DNA of 64,000 nt from Bradyrhizobium sp. MOS002. Its GTDB lineage: Bacteria > Pseudomonadota > Alphaproteobacteria > Rhizobiales > Xanthobacteraceae. The position numbers and the translations under genes are program-made. The stretch spans positions 62,001 through 126,000 of the forward strand of contig NZ_PYFX01000007.1 of the NCBI RefSeq assembly GCF_003020115.1, read 5' to 3'. Below, piece by piece: positions 51,455 through 59,492 of the stretch. The notes beneath the pieces were generated by a model, which was given only the letters and a program-made list of their open reading frames with translations, was not told where the DNA came from and ran no database searches. Position 1 is the stretch's first letter, and each line of letters starts with the position of its first letter.

Positions 51455-51621
51455 CACAAACCGTGTTTCTTCCACATGGCGCGAACTTCGTCGGCACTGG
51501 CTAACTCGCCGCGGGCGATCTCAGCTTCTGCCTCTATGAGTTCGGCCTCTTCCATCAATGTTAGCCGTAGCGGAGGTCAATCATCAACCTTGTCGAAGGC
51601 TTCGTCGAGAGGACGCGTCAT
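51454..51621 (-). pseudogene. Broken antitoxin-like small gene
   Basis: A 56-codon frame starts at ATG 51621 (MTRPLDEAFDKVDD), hits an in-frame TGA at 51577-51579, then continues in the same frame as PPLRLTLMEEAELIEAEAEI and ends RGELASADEVRAMWKKHGL at 51454. The whole resembles the short acidic antitoxins that end with a ...ADEVRAMWKKHG-type toxin-binding tail. The stop and apparent shortening of the middle suggest a decayed gene. The downstream half could still be translated from ATG 51555 (33 residues). No toxin gene follows. Confidence 0.5.
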
Positions 51622-51682
51622 GATCAATCTCCATCGATGGCGACTGTAGCACGCGAGGATCGCGACATGGAGTAGCGGCCCA

Positions 51683-51713
51683 AACAAAAAGGCCCCGGAA
51701 AACCGGGGCCTTT
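51683..51713 (-). terminator. rpsD terminator
   Basis: On the minus strand, AAGGCCCCGG, a TTTT loop, then CCGGGGCCTT, followed by TTTGTT (plus 51683-51712). A 10-bp perfect stem with a T-run, 21 bp after the rpsD stop. This is a classic intrinsic terminator. Confidence 0.92.
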
Positions 51714-51733
51714 GAACTTTGATCTGCCGATTA

Positions 51734-52351
51734 TCAGCGCGAATAGAATTCGACGACCAGATGCGGCTCCATCTGCACCGGGAACGGTACGTCGGAGAGG
51801 TGCGGGATGCGAATGTATTTCGCGGTCATCTTGCCGTGGTCGACTTCGAGATAGTCGGGGGTGTCACGCTCGGAGAGCTGGCTGGCTTCGAGGACGTGGG
51901 CGAGCTGCTTCGAGGATTCCTTGACCTCGATCACGTCGCCGAGCTTGACCTGATAGCTCGAGATGTTGACCTTGCGGCCGTTCACCTTGATGTGGCCGTG
52001 GTTGATGAACTGGCGCGCGGCGAAGATCGTCGAGACGAACTTGGCGCGGTACACGACCGCGTCGAGACGGCGCTCGAGCAGGCCGATCAGGTTCTCGCCG
52101 GTATCACCCTTGAGGCGGCTGGCCTCGACATAGATGCTGTGGAACTGACGCTCGGAGATGTTGGCGTAATAGCCCTTCAGCTTCTGCTTGGCGCGCAGCT
52201 GCACGCCGAAGTCGGAGAGCTTGCCCTTGCGGCGCTGGCCGTGCTGGCCGGGGCCGTATTCGCGGCGGTTCACGGGGCTCTTCGGGCGGCCCCAGATGTT
52301 CTGGCCCATACGGCGATCGAGTTTGTACTTCGCCTCACTGCGCTTAGTCAT
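51734..52351 (-). CDS. rpsD: 30S ribosomal protein S4
   Basis: A primary 16S rRNA-binding protein of the 30S body. The 205-residue chain has KRSEAKYKLDRRMGQNIWGR, GQHGQRRKGKLSDFGVQLRAKQ by its parts, and the S4 RNA-binding domain RLDAVVYRAKFVSTIFAARQ followed by FINHGHIKVNGRKVN. No zinc-binding Cys cluster is present, so it is the C-minus form. It is monocistronic here, with a strong terminator. A hairpin in the leader region (52471-52492) could be regulatory. Confidence 0.98.
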   Translation of the reverse strand: MTKRSEAKYKLDRRMGQNIWGRPKSPVNRREYGPGQHGQRRKGKLSDFGVQLRAKQKLKGYYANISERQFHSIYVEASRLKGDTGENLIGLLERRLDAVVYRAKFVSTIFAARQFINHGHIKVNGRKVNISSYQVKLGDVIEVKESSKQLAHVLEASQLSERDTPDYLEVDHGKMTAKYIRIPHLSDVPFPVQMEPHLVVEFYSR

Positions 52352-52470
52352 CGCGTCCTCTTCAGGTACTTGGTTTGAGGAAACGCGCCCTCCTGTGTGA
52401 CGGGCTAGCCCGCCACTGACAGGTCCGATCCCAAAGCTTAAGGGACAGGACCACGGGTCGCGAAACGCTT

Positions 52471-52492
52471 CGCGGGCCGAAATCGGCCCGCG
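52471..52492. other. Perfect hairpin between the E2-like gene and rpsD
   Basis: CGCGGGCCG (52471-52479), an AAAT loop, and CGGCCCGCG (52484-52492): a perfect 9-bp stem. It lies 56 bp after the stop of the minus-strand acyltransferase gene and about 120 bp before the rpsD start, so it could end the first transcript. No T-run follows on the minus strand. An rpsD leader role is an alternative. The remainder of 52352-52547 holds nothing I can call. Confidence 0.45.
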
Positions 52493-52547
52493 AGCAAGCG
52501 GCTTTTAGGGGGATTTGGGGCTCGCTGTCAATGCGAATAGCCCGGAA

Positions 52548-53315
52548 TCACGTCCCGACTGCCCGGATCGGCTTGGGGCCCGCTGCTCGCAATTCGGCAG
52601 CGATTTCAGTGTTCAGGACCTGTTCCAGCCGGGTGAGGACCCGGGCGATCGGGGCGGCATCGGTGACCCGGTGATCCCAGCGGATCACGACATGGATGGT
52701 CCGATCACGCCCGACCACCCCATAGCTGACGATGAAAGGCCCCGGTGTGATGGGGTGAAGCTCGCCGCCGCCATAGGCGGCCACCGAACTCACCGCGAAG
52801 CTGCCGAACCAGTTGCCACGCTGCCGGCCGAAATTCAGTCCTATCGCCCAGGACAGCCGCCGCAGCGGCAGCGGCAGGCGGGTCACCCGCATGATCTTGC
52901 GGAACATGGGAATTTCGTCGATCGGGGCGGTCTTGGCGTGGCGGATCTCGGCGTCGACCGCAGCCAGCGTCATGGCCTCGGGAGCCGCGATTCGCTGCGG
53001 GATCACGCATTCCTCGCCGCCCTCGACCCGGGCAATGGCCACCGACGCCACGCTCTTCGGCAGCTCGTAGAGCGACGGCCAGGGCCATTTGACATACACG
53101 GTACGCAGGACCGGCTCGTCCCTGGCGACGAGGGCAAAAGCCTTGACGAACATGGCCGCCCAGCCGGCTGGTGCCATCGCGCCCGCGCGGGCCTCCAGCA
53201 GGGGGCCGATATCGAGCGAACGGGAAAGGGACACGAAGGGCACGCCCATCGACGCGTGCATGAGGTCGACAATCAGGCGACGCGGCAGCGAAATGGTCTT
53301 GGGCGTCCCGCGCAT
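52548..53315 (-). CDS. Orphan 2-oxoacid dehydrogenase E2-type acyltransferase domain protein
   Basis: A 255-residue protein resembling the catalytic domain of E2 acyltransferases and chloramphenicol acetyltransferase: LMHASMGVPFVSLSRSLDI near the N-terminus and IHVVIRWDHRVTDAAPIARV near the C-terminus, in which HRVTDA corresponds to the HRxxDG active site. It lacks a lipoyl domain and an E1/E3-binding domain. The usual Gly after Asp is Ala. Its substrate is unknown; it may act as a free acyltransferase. Confidence 0.75.
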   Translation of the reverse strand: MRGTPKTISLPRRLIVDLMHASMGVPFVSLSRSLDIGPLLEARAGAMAPAGWAAMFVKAFALVARDEPVLRTVYVKWPWPSLYELPKSVASVAIARVEGGEECVIPQRIAAPEAMTLAAVDAEIRHAKTAPIDEIPMFRKIMRVTRLPLPLRRLSWAIGLNFGRQRGNWFGSFAVSSVAAYGGGELHPITPGPFIVSYGVVGRDRTIHVVIRWDHRVTDAAPIARVLTRLEQVLNTEIAAELRAAGPKPIRAVGT

Positions 53316-53420
53316 CGCTCTTTAGTTTCCCCGGATTAAAGTTTGTGCAGCGAGCAGGGTTCCCGCTCGCCGCCTGCTCTAGCACGAACCAACCCGCGTA
53401 GGGCCGGTCGGTTCGCCGCA

Positions 53421-53804
53421 TCAGGGCGCCGGCGAGGCCAGCGGCTTGGTCTTGTCGACGACGTAAACCCCAAGCACTTTCATAGCCTTATCGCCGTGGG
53501 CTTTGGCGTCATGCACGACGCCTGCCGGTATCTGGTAGGAATCGCCGACCTTCAGCGTCTTTTCCGGCTGCCCGTCGATGAGGAGATTGAGTTCGCCTTC
53601 GAGCACGTAGCCGGTCTCGATGCCCGGATGGGTATGGCGTCCGGCTGCGCCGCCCGCCGGGACCTCCGCGATGGCGGTGATGGTGTTGTAGCCATCGGGA
53701 AATTCGACCTTCTGGAGCGGGGTACGCTTGATACCGGGCTGCTGGGCGAAGGCCGTGAAAGCGACGGCGGTGAAGGCGAGAGCGAGCAAAGTCTTTTTGA
53801 ACAT
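53421..53804 (-). CDS. Periplasmic cupin domain protein
   Basis: A 127-residue protein with a Sec signal peptide (MFKKTLLALAFTAVAFTAFA, cleavage before QQPG) and a single cupin barrel. The metal motif 1 is GRHTHPGIETGYVLEGEL (H-x-H...E) and motif 2 is GDSYQIPAGVVHDAKAHG (final His). It should bind one metal ion in the periplasm. Substrate unknown. A GGGAGG precedes the start. Confidence 0.88.
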   Translation of the reverse strand: MFKKTLLALAFTAVAFTAFAQQPGIKRTPLQKVEFPDGYNTITAIAEVPAGGAAGRHTHPGIETGYVLEGELNLLIDGQPEKTLKVGDSYQIPAGVVHDAKAHGDKAMKVLGVYVVDKTKPLASPAP

Positions 53805-53866
53805 GGTTTTTCCTCCCTGGAACGGCCGACCCTAGCAGCGCCGTGGTTCCCGGCAAGGCTCAAAGG

Positions 53867-54640
53867 CTAGCGCTTGATCCCCTCGAAGGCCGCCATGATG
53901 CCGCGCTGGAATAGCGACCAGTCGAAGCCGAGCGCGATCGCACGGTAGCCGCGGTCGACTAGGGCGTTGGCTTGGTCTGCGGTACGCGCGACGCCGCCGA
54001 TCGGCACGCCGCTCCTGAGGATGCCGGCCTCGGCCCGCGCCACCAGCTCCAACAATTCCGGATCGTCCATCTGTCCGCGCTTGTTGATGGAGGTGGCGAG
54101 ATCGCCCGGGCCGATCACAGCGACGTCGATGCCGGGCGTGGCCATGATCTCGTCGATGCGGTTGACGGCGTCGACGTGCTCGATGGTGATCATGCAGATC
54201 ATCTCGTCGTCCGCGCTGGCCATGTAGTCCGGCATCGACTGGCCCCAGCGGAACGGCGCATGGAACGGACCCCAGAGCCGATCGCCGCGCGGCGGATAGC
54301 GCACGCTGCGCACCGCTTTCTCGGCTTCAGCGCGATTGGTGATCATCGGGAAATTGATGCCGAAGGCGCCGATGTCCATCGGTGCCTTCGCAAGCCATGG
54401 CTCGTTCGCCGCGATCCGCACCAGCGGTGTGCACGGCGTGCCGGTGGTGGCCGCGATCATCGCGTGTGCTTCGGTCAGTCCAATCGGGCCATGCTCGAGA
54501 TCGACGATGATCCAGTCGAGCGAGCGCGCCATGATCTGCACGGTCTGCACGCTCGGGATCGTCGCGATCGCGCCAAAGGCGGGACGACCCTCGCGCCAGA
54601 GCTGGCGGAGACGGTTGAGCGGCGTTGCGGGGACCGACAT
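53867..54640 (-). CDS. HpcH/HpaI aldolase family protein
   Basis: A 257-residue class II pyruvate aldolase. Landmarks are WIIVDLEHGPIGL (metal/pyruvate loop), RYPPRGDRLWGP, MITIEHVDAVNRIDEI (metal-ligand Glu) and VAVIGPGDLATSI (metal-ligand Asp). Such enzymes cleave 4-hydroxy-2-oxo acids to pyruvate and an aldehyde. The start at 54640 (MSVPATPLNRLR) was chosen because the upstream reading is arginine-rich and overlaps murI. It follows murI by 61 bp on the same strand. Confidence 0.9.
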   Translation of the reverse strand: MSVPATPLNRLRQLWREGRPAFGAIATIPSVQTVQIMARSLDWIIVDLEHGPIGLTEAHAMIAATTGTPCTPLVRIAANEPWLAKAPMDIGAFGINFPMITNRAEAEKAVRSVRYPPRGDRLWGPFHAPFRWGQSMPDYMASADDEMICMITIEHVDAVNRIDEIMATPGIDVAVIGPGDLATSINKRGQMDDPELLELVARAEAGILRSGVPIGGVARTADQANALVDRGYRAIALGFDWSLFQRGIMAAFEGIKR

Positions 54641-54701
54641 GGGAAGAACCTGCAGGAAACGATGACGGCGGAGCCTAGCAGCGCGCCGTCGAGGCGCAAG
54701 G

Positions 54702-55499
54702 TCAGGCTGGAATGCGGCCGCCAAAGAACGGCATCAGCGTGGCCGAGAGGCCATGCACGCGGTTCGAGGTGAAGATCATTTCGGCGCCGGATTGCGCGAT
54801 GCCACCGGCGTGTGGGCCGAGCAGATCCGAGACGCGGCGGGCGATCGCCGGCGCCGGATCGATCCAGTCGACCGGCCAGGGGGCGAGCTTTTTCAGCCGG
54901 TCGAGCAGCAGCGGGTAATGCGTGCAGGCGAGCACCACGGTGTCGGTGCGTGCGCCTGCGTCCCCGGCATCACCGACGAAACATGGGGCGAGCTCGGCGA
55001 GGATGGCGTCGTCGCTGACGGGAAAGCCGCTGAGCTCTGCTTCAGCCAGCGCGGCCAGCTCAGGCGACCCGACCAGTGTCACCTCGCAACCCAGCGCGAA
55101 ATCGCGGATCAGCGCCTTGGTGTATTCGCGCTTCACAGTGCCCTTGGTGCCGAGCACCGACACCCGCCGGCTCCTCGATTGCGCGCAGGCCGGCTTGATC
55201 GCCGGCACCGTGCCGACGAAGGGCAGGGAATAAGCGGCGCGCAGATGCGATAGGACCAGGGTGGAAGCCGTGTTGCAGGCGATGACGACGAGGTCAGGAT
55301 CGTGCGTGCCGACCAACTCCCCCATCAACGGCACCACCCGGGCGATGATCTCGTCCTCGCTGTGGTGGCCGTAGGGGAAGAAGGCGTCGTCCGCGACGTA
55401 GACGTAATGCGCATCGGAGCGCGCGGCCACGACCTCACGCAGGACCGTGAGCCCGCCAAGGCCGGAATCGAACACCAGAATCGTCGGGGAATTGGTCAC
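54702..55499 (-). CDS. murI: Glutamate racemase
   Basis: Supplies D-glutamate for peptidoglycan. The 265-residue chain has the N-terminal VFDSGLGGLTVL, catalytic cysteines C75 (VIACNTAS) and C192 (LACTHYPLLL), and the loop YVADDAFFPYGHHSED. This ADDAFFPYG loop differs from the common PYG-bearing ADTARVPYG only in detail. It starts with GTG (55497-55499 on the minus strand). The gene order murI then HpcH/HpaI aldolase is probably accidental. Confidence 0.95.
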   Translation of the reverse strand: MTNSPTILVFDSGLGGLTVLREVVAARSDAHYVYVADDAFFPYGHHSEDEIIARVVPLMGELVGTHDPDLVVIACNTASTLVLSHLRAAYSLPFVGTVPAIKPACAQSRSRRVSVLGTKGTVKREYTKALIRDFALGCEVTLVGSPELAALAEAELSGFPVSDDAILAELAPCFVGDAGDAGARTDTVVLACTHYPLLLDRLKKLAPWPVDWIDPAPAIARRVSDLLGPHAGGIAQSGAEMIFTSNRVHGLSATLMPFFGGRIPA

Positions 55500-55672
55500 A
55501 TGATCACCCTAGCCCGACATGGTTACCATTCGGTTTTTGGGGCGGTTTTGCGGCAGGGGCACTCAGGGCTAATTTGGAACGATTCGATTTCGCGATTGCC
55601 GCATGGTCCCGGTAATCAGCTGCCGTACTGCGGTGCGGATAGGGAAGGCCCGCAAAACTCCGGAGAGCCGAC

Positions 55673-56224
55673 ATGATCAGAAATACCAACAACGGCTGGG
55701 GCAGCATTTCCCGATGGCTGCACTGGATTTTGGCGCTGACCATCATCGGCATGATCGGCTTTGGGTGGTGGATGAACCACATCCCGGCGCGTCCCGACCG
55801 CTTCTTCTACCGCTCGATCCACGCCGATATCGGCTATGTGATCCTGCTGCTGACCGTGCTGCGCCTGCTGTGGCGCCTCGTCAACCCGACGCCGACCATG
55901 CCGGCCGAGACCTCGCGCTGGCAGAAGGTCGCGGCCCATGTCAGCCACGGCGCGCTCTACCTCGCCGTCATCGTCGTCACCGTGCTCGGCTGGGCGCATT
56001 CCGGTGCGCACGCACCTGATTATTCGGACTTCTTCGGCTTGTTTCACGTGCCGCAATTCACCGCTCCCGATCGCGCGGCGGCGGGCGCCTATGAAGACCG
56101 CCACATCCTCTTTGCCTATGTGCTGCTCGCCTTGATTGCGGTTCACTCGATCGCCGCCCTCTGGCACCACTTCATTCGCCGCGACCGCGTCGTGGCGCGG
56201 ATGGTGACGGACGAGGCGGGGTAG
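55673..56224 (+). CDS. Cytochrome b561 family protein
   Basis: A 183-residue inner-membrane di-haem cytochrome with four transmembrane helices. Haem-ligand candidates are H17 (SISRWLHWIL), H50 (RSIHADIGYV), a His in HVSHGALYL and one in ALIAVHSIAALWHH. It belongs to the bacterial b561 family that moves electrons from quinol to periplasmic acceptors such as superoxide. Divergent from murI, with 173 bp between. A palindromic repeat follows it. Confidence 0.93.
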   Translation: MIRNTNNGWGSISRWLHWILALTIIGMIGFGWWMNHIPARPDRFFYRSIHADIGYVILLLTVLRLLWRLVNPTPTMPAETSRWQKVAAHVSHGALYLAVIVVTVLGWAHSGAHAPDYSDFFGLFHVPQFTAPDRAAAGAYEDRHILFAYVLLALIAVHSIAALWHHFIRRDRVVARMVTDEAG

Positions 56225-56240
56225 GGCGGTCTCTCCACGT

Positions 56241-56320
56241 CGTCATTGCGAGCGCAGCGAAGCAATCCAGAGTCCCTCTGCGGAAAGATTCTGGATTGCT
56301 TCGCTGCGCTCGCAATGACG
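56241..56320. repeat. Palindromic repeat (CGTCATTGCGAGCGCAGCGA family)
   Basis: The arms CGTCATTGCGAGCGCAGCGA (56241-56260) and the exact inverse TCGCTGCGCTCGCAATGACG (56301-56320), extended inward by AGCAATCCAGA/TCTGGATTGCT. This is a near-perfect hairpin of over 30 bp per arm. It lies between the co-directional b561 and GST genes. Confidence 0.92.
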
Positions 56321-56389
56321 GAGTATGATGCAGCATCACGACAAGCACATGCCGGCGCAATCGCCGAAATCATCTGTCCAGGAGGCCTC

Positions 56390-57031
56390 ATGCTCACCGT
56401 CCATCATCTCGGCAAGTCGCAGTCCGAGCGTATCGTCTGGCTGTGTGAGGAACTGGGGATTCCCTACGAGCTGAAGCGCTATACGCGCGATCCCGTCACC
56501 ATGCTGGCTCCGGCCGAGTACAAGGCACTGCATCCGATCGGGGCGGCGCCGGTGATCACCGACGGCGAACTGGTGCTCGCGGAATCCGGCGCGGTCGTCG
56601 ACTACATCGTTGCAAAATATGGCAACGGTCGACTCGTGCTCGGTCCCACTGATCCCGCCTTCGCGCAGTTTCTGTATTGGCTTCAATTCGCAAATGGCAC
56701 CCTGCAACCCGGCATGGGGCGGATGATGATCCTGAGCCGGCTCGATCTCGCCAAGGACAATCCGACCCTGCTCGCGATGAAGGGGCGTCTCGATCGGGCC
56801 TACGATCTTCTCGACGCAAGGCTTCGCGAGGCCGAATATCTTGCGGGCAGCGCTTTCACGACCGCAGATATCATGACAGTTTTCTCGCTCACCACGATGC
56901 GTTATTTCCAGCCCTATGACCTCCAGCGCTGTCCGAATGTGGTCGAATATCTCGGCCGCATCAGTGCGCGGGCGGGCTATCGGCGTGCGATGCAGAAGGG
57001 CGATCCGGGCATGGCGTTGCTGCTGAACTGA
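56390..57031 (+). CDS. Glutathione S-transferase family protein
   Basis: A 213-residue cytosolic GST: N-terminal thioredoxin fold (LTVHHLGKSQSERIVWLCEE, GAAPVITDGELVLAESGAVV with the glutathione-binding ESGA) and C-terminal helical domain (LDARLREAEYLAGSAFTTAD with the N-capping box). The catalytic residue is probably Ser10 or Ser12 of KSQSERI. The ATG at 56390 lies 4 bp after GGAGG. It converges with the next gene, 18 bp between stops. Confidence 0.92.
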   Translation: MLTVHHLGKSQSERIVWLCEELGIPYELKRYTRDPVTMLAPAEYKALHPIGAAPVITDGELVLAESGAVVDYIVAKYGNGRLVLGPTDPAFAQFLYWLQFANGTLQPGMGRMMILSRLDLAKDNPTLLAMKGRLDRAYDLLDARLREAEYLAGSAFTTADIMTVFSLTTMRYFQPYDLQRCPNVVEYLGRISARAGYRRAMQKGDPGMALLLN

Positions 57032-57049
57032 GCGGCGACGCGCAATCGA

Positions 57050-57856
57050 TCACGCGATCCTGTTCGTGGTGGCCGCGCGCTCCGACGCCAGCTGCTTCTG
57101 CAAGCGATCGATGTTCTGCAGCAGCCGCTGGCTGGTCAGCACCAGGAAGTAATAGCCGAACTGCGGATCCTGGAAGTAGATCTCGAGCAACCGGTCATAG
57201 GTAATCGTCAACACCTGCCCGTCTTCGATGCATTCGATCGTTCCGGTGCGCCGGTTGCCCGGCGTGAGGAAGCCGAGCTCTCCCATCAGCGCGCCCGGCA
57301 TGATCTCGATATTGATCTCCTTGACCAGGAACTTGCCGGTGACCGTCAGGAGCATCTCCTTGGCTGGATCGCCCAGTTTGAACAGCGTGTCGCCGCGGCG
57401 ATATTTGCGTTCGGTCATGAACGGCTTGAGCCATTCGATCGACATGTCGCCTTCGGCCGCATGGCGCGCCTTCTTGACGAGCTTGAGCATCTGCCGCAGG
57501 CGCAAGGCGTTGATCGGTAGCAGCAGGAGATAGAGCAGGAAGGTCGAGACGTTAGCGGAGAGCGCGCCGAAGACGGCGAAGAACGCGCAGCCGACCATGT
57601 TGGCGACGCGCAGCGGCACCATGGTCCGCATCAGGAGGGTGGCGACGAAGAAGCCGGCGCCGACCGCGGCGAACATATTGGCCAGCGTGATGTTCTGGAC
57701 GAAGATCTCCAGCATTCGATTGAAGATCGAATCATAGGTGACGTTGTTTGGATCGAGGCCCATCTGGACCAGGATTTTCGCGATCCTGAGGTTATCCGTC
57801 GCCGCCTCGAGAATGCGGTCGAGGATCGACGAAATGTCTGCGCTGCCGGACGGCAT
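57050..57856 (-). CDS. Membrane protein with cyclic-nucleotide-binding domain (Popeye-like layout)
   Basis: A 268-residue protein with three hydrophobic segments (about residues 57-75, 88-103 and 104-120) followed by a cytoplasmic cyclic-nucleotide-binding domain (residues 145-240: PFMTERKYRRGDTLFKLGDP, PGALMGELGFLTPGNRRTGT). The phosphate-binding cassette is altered: GELGFL...RRTGT where canonical proteins have GE(I/L)ALL...R(T/S)A. A C-terminal coiled segment follows (QRLLQNIDRLQKQLASERAA). The arrangement of few TM helices plus cNMP domain resembles Popeye proteins. No pore motif. Ligand and partner unknown. Confidence 0.82.
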   Translation of the reverse strand: MPSGSADISSILDRILEAATDNLRIAKILVQMGLDPNNVTYDSIFNRMLEIFVQNITLANMFAAVGAGFFVATLLMRTMVPLRVANMVGCAFFAVFGALSANVSTFLLYLLLLPINALRLRQMLKLVKKARHAAEGDMSIEWLKPFMTERKYRRGDTLFKLGDPAKEMLLTVTGKFLVKEINIEIMPGALMGELGFLTPGNRRTGTIECIEDGQVLTITYDRLLEIYFQDPQFGYYFLVLTSQRLLQNIDRLQKQLASERAATTNRIA

Positions 57857-58134
57857 GGTACTATCCCCGCGTAAGGCCTTCAGTCACGGTCGGTCTTCTC
57901 GACACCTATAGCCGAAATCGAACGACGACCGCTTGAATGAAGCTTTCGGCCGCCGTGCCGCAAGAGGCAAATTTTAGCCTGATCGGGCGTTTCGGCAATT
58001 GCCAGTTTGGCGGTGCGTATGGCCGCGGCGCGCTCGCGATTCGGGGGCCACCCGGTACGAGCCTCGGCGTGGTGGATCCCGGCCGCCGACGGGGCGGGAC
58101 GGGACCAGGTGTGGGCGTGGGGCGGTCCCCCGCC

Positions 58135-59232
58135 TTAGGGCTTGGCGGCGGGCGGCACGACCTGCTGCTCGACCAGGCCGAGGTGCCCCGGCAGCGAACC
58201 GGCGCGCAGCAGCATGGCGACGCTGTTTGCTTCTTCCAGGGTGAAATTGCCGGAGATCTGGCCAGAGCCGCCGGTGATGGGCTCGCGGATCACGGGGGCG
58301 GAGATCACCTTGCCGTCGAGCACGATGGCAAAGGGCTTTGCGATATTCTCTTCGGTGATGTGGGCAAAGCGCCGCGTGCCGCGGCCGTTGAAGCGGAACG
58401 AGGCGATCGGCTCTTTCGTGGCGCTCGCAAAACCCGGGCCCGCATAGCTGATGTCGTCGCCGTCGAGCACGCTGTCCTTGGCGACCAGATAAAGGCTCTT
58501 GTCCTTGAAGCCGGGCAGGACCTCCGTGCCCGCCGGCGGCGTGCCGGATTGTGCCTGCTCCGGCGGCATCGAGAGGTCGATCAGGCGGAAGCCGACCTTG
58601 ACCCTTCGGGCGAAGACCGTGGTGACGCGCTCGGGCTCCATCACGCCGGGCAGGAAGATGCGGATGCGGTCGGTCCCATCGGGCTGGACGCTGGCGAGCT
58701 GGACGCCGGCCTCCTTGAGACGCTGCTCGATCATGGCGATGGCATCTTCGACGAGTTCGTGCAAGCGCGCGGCGGATGCCGCATCGGTCGGCGCGAGCCT
58801 GACCAGTCCGTCGCCGCCGTCGGTCACGGCGAGTGCATGCGACGGCAATCCCTCCGCGGCTGACGCGAGCTTGCGCGCGAGTTGCTCGCGGCCTTTGACG
58901 TCGGCGATCTTCAACTCGACGCCGCCGTTGCGGATCGCGAGACCGGAGAAGGCGATCTTGCCCTCGCGCAGGGTCTTGTAGACGTCGTCGCGCAAATCCG
59001 TGACGACGCTCTCGCGCAGGCCATCGGTGTCCACCTTGTAGACGATGCGTGACCCGCCGAGCTTCTCCATCTTGTCGCTGATGAAGGCCGAGATCTTGGC
59101 GCGCATCTTGTCGAGCTGGCTGTCCTCGGCGAGTGCCGCGCGGGGCAGGGCGATCACCGATGTCATGATCCCCGCTGTCACGGCGAGCGCGATGAACAGC
59201 CGGGTAGCGCAATCCCGCGGGGGCGTGGTCAT
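58135..59232 (-). CDS. Stand-alone SecD P1-head-like periplasmic protein
   Basis: A 365-residue exported protein with a signal sequence (about residues 10-37, ending AALA/EDS) and a region matching the periplasmic P1 domain of SecD: VKVGFRLIDLSMPPE, GGSGQISGNFTLEEANSVAM, and the terminal LLRAGSLPGHLGLVEQQVV. In SecD this last segment leads straight into the five C-terminal transmembrane helices; here the protein ends with a proline-rich tail instead. The start at 59232 follows TTGAGG. It may be a decoupled SecD paralogue acting as a periplasmic chaperone-like factor; the role is unknown. Confidence 0.85.
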   Translation of the reverse strand: MTTPPRDCATRLFIALAVTAGIMTSVIALPRAALAEDSQLDKMRAKISAFISDKMEKLGGSRIVYKVDTDGLRESVVTDLRDDVYKTLREGKIAFSGLAIRNGGVELKIADVKGREQLARKLASAAEGLPSHALAVTDGGDGLVRLAPTDAASAARLHELVEDAIAMIEQRLKEAGVQLASVQPDGTDRIRIFLPGVMEPERVTTVFARRVKVGFRLIDLSMPPEQAQSGTPPAGTEVLPGFKDKSLYLVAKDSVLDGDDISYAGPGFASATKEPIASFRFNGRGTRRFAHITEENIAKPFAIVLDGKVISAPVIREPITGGSGQISGNFTLEEANSVAMLLRAGSLPGHLGLVEQQVVPPAAKP

Positions 59233-59492
59233 GATCACCTCAAGTCTTGCGCCAGGGCGCTGGCAAGGACGCCGGCATGTGAGTCCAATGCCAGTTCTTG
59301 GTCCCCGGATCGGGCGCGCAGGTTCAAAGGCCTTTGCCAGAGCCCTTCTGTCGCCGACGTTAGGTCATGGACGAACGCCAAATCATCGATCATTCTGCCC
59401 TTGCTCGGCCGGCCAATCGGTCGAGGCCCCGCGAACCCAAAAAGTCAAAAGACCCGGCGCGGGGAAATGCATCTGAGGGAGGACGGAATTCC

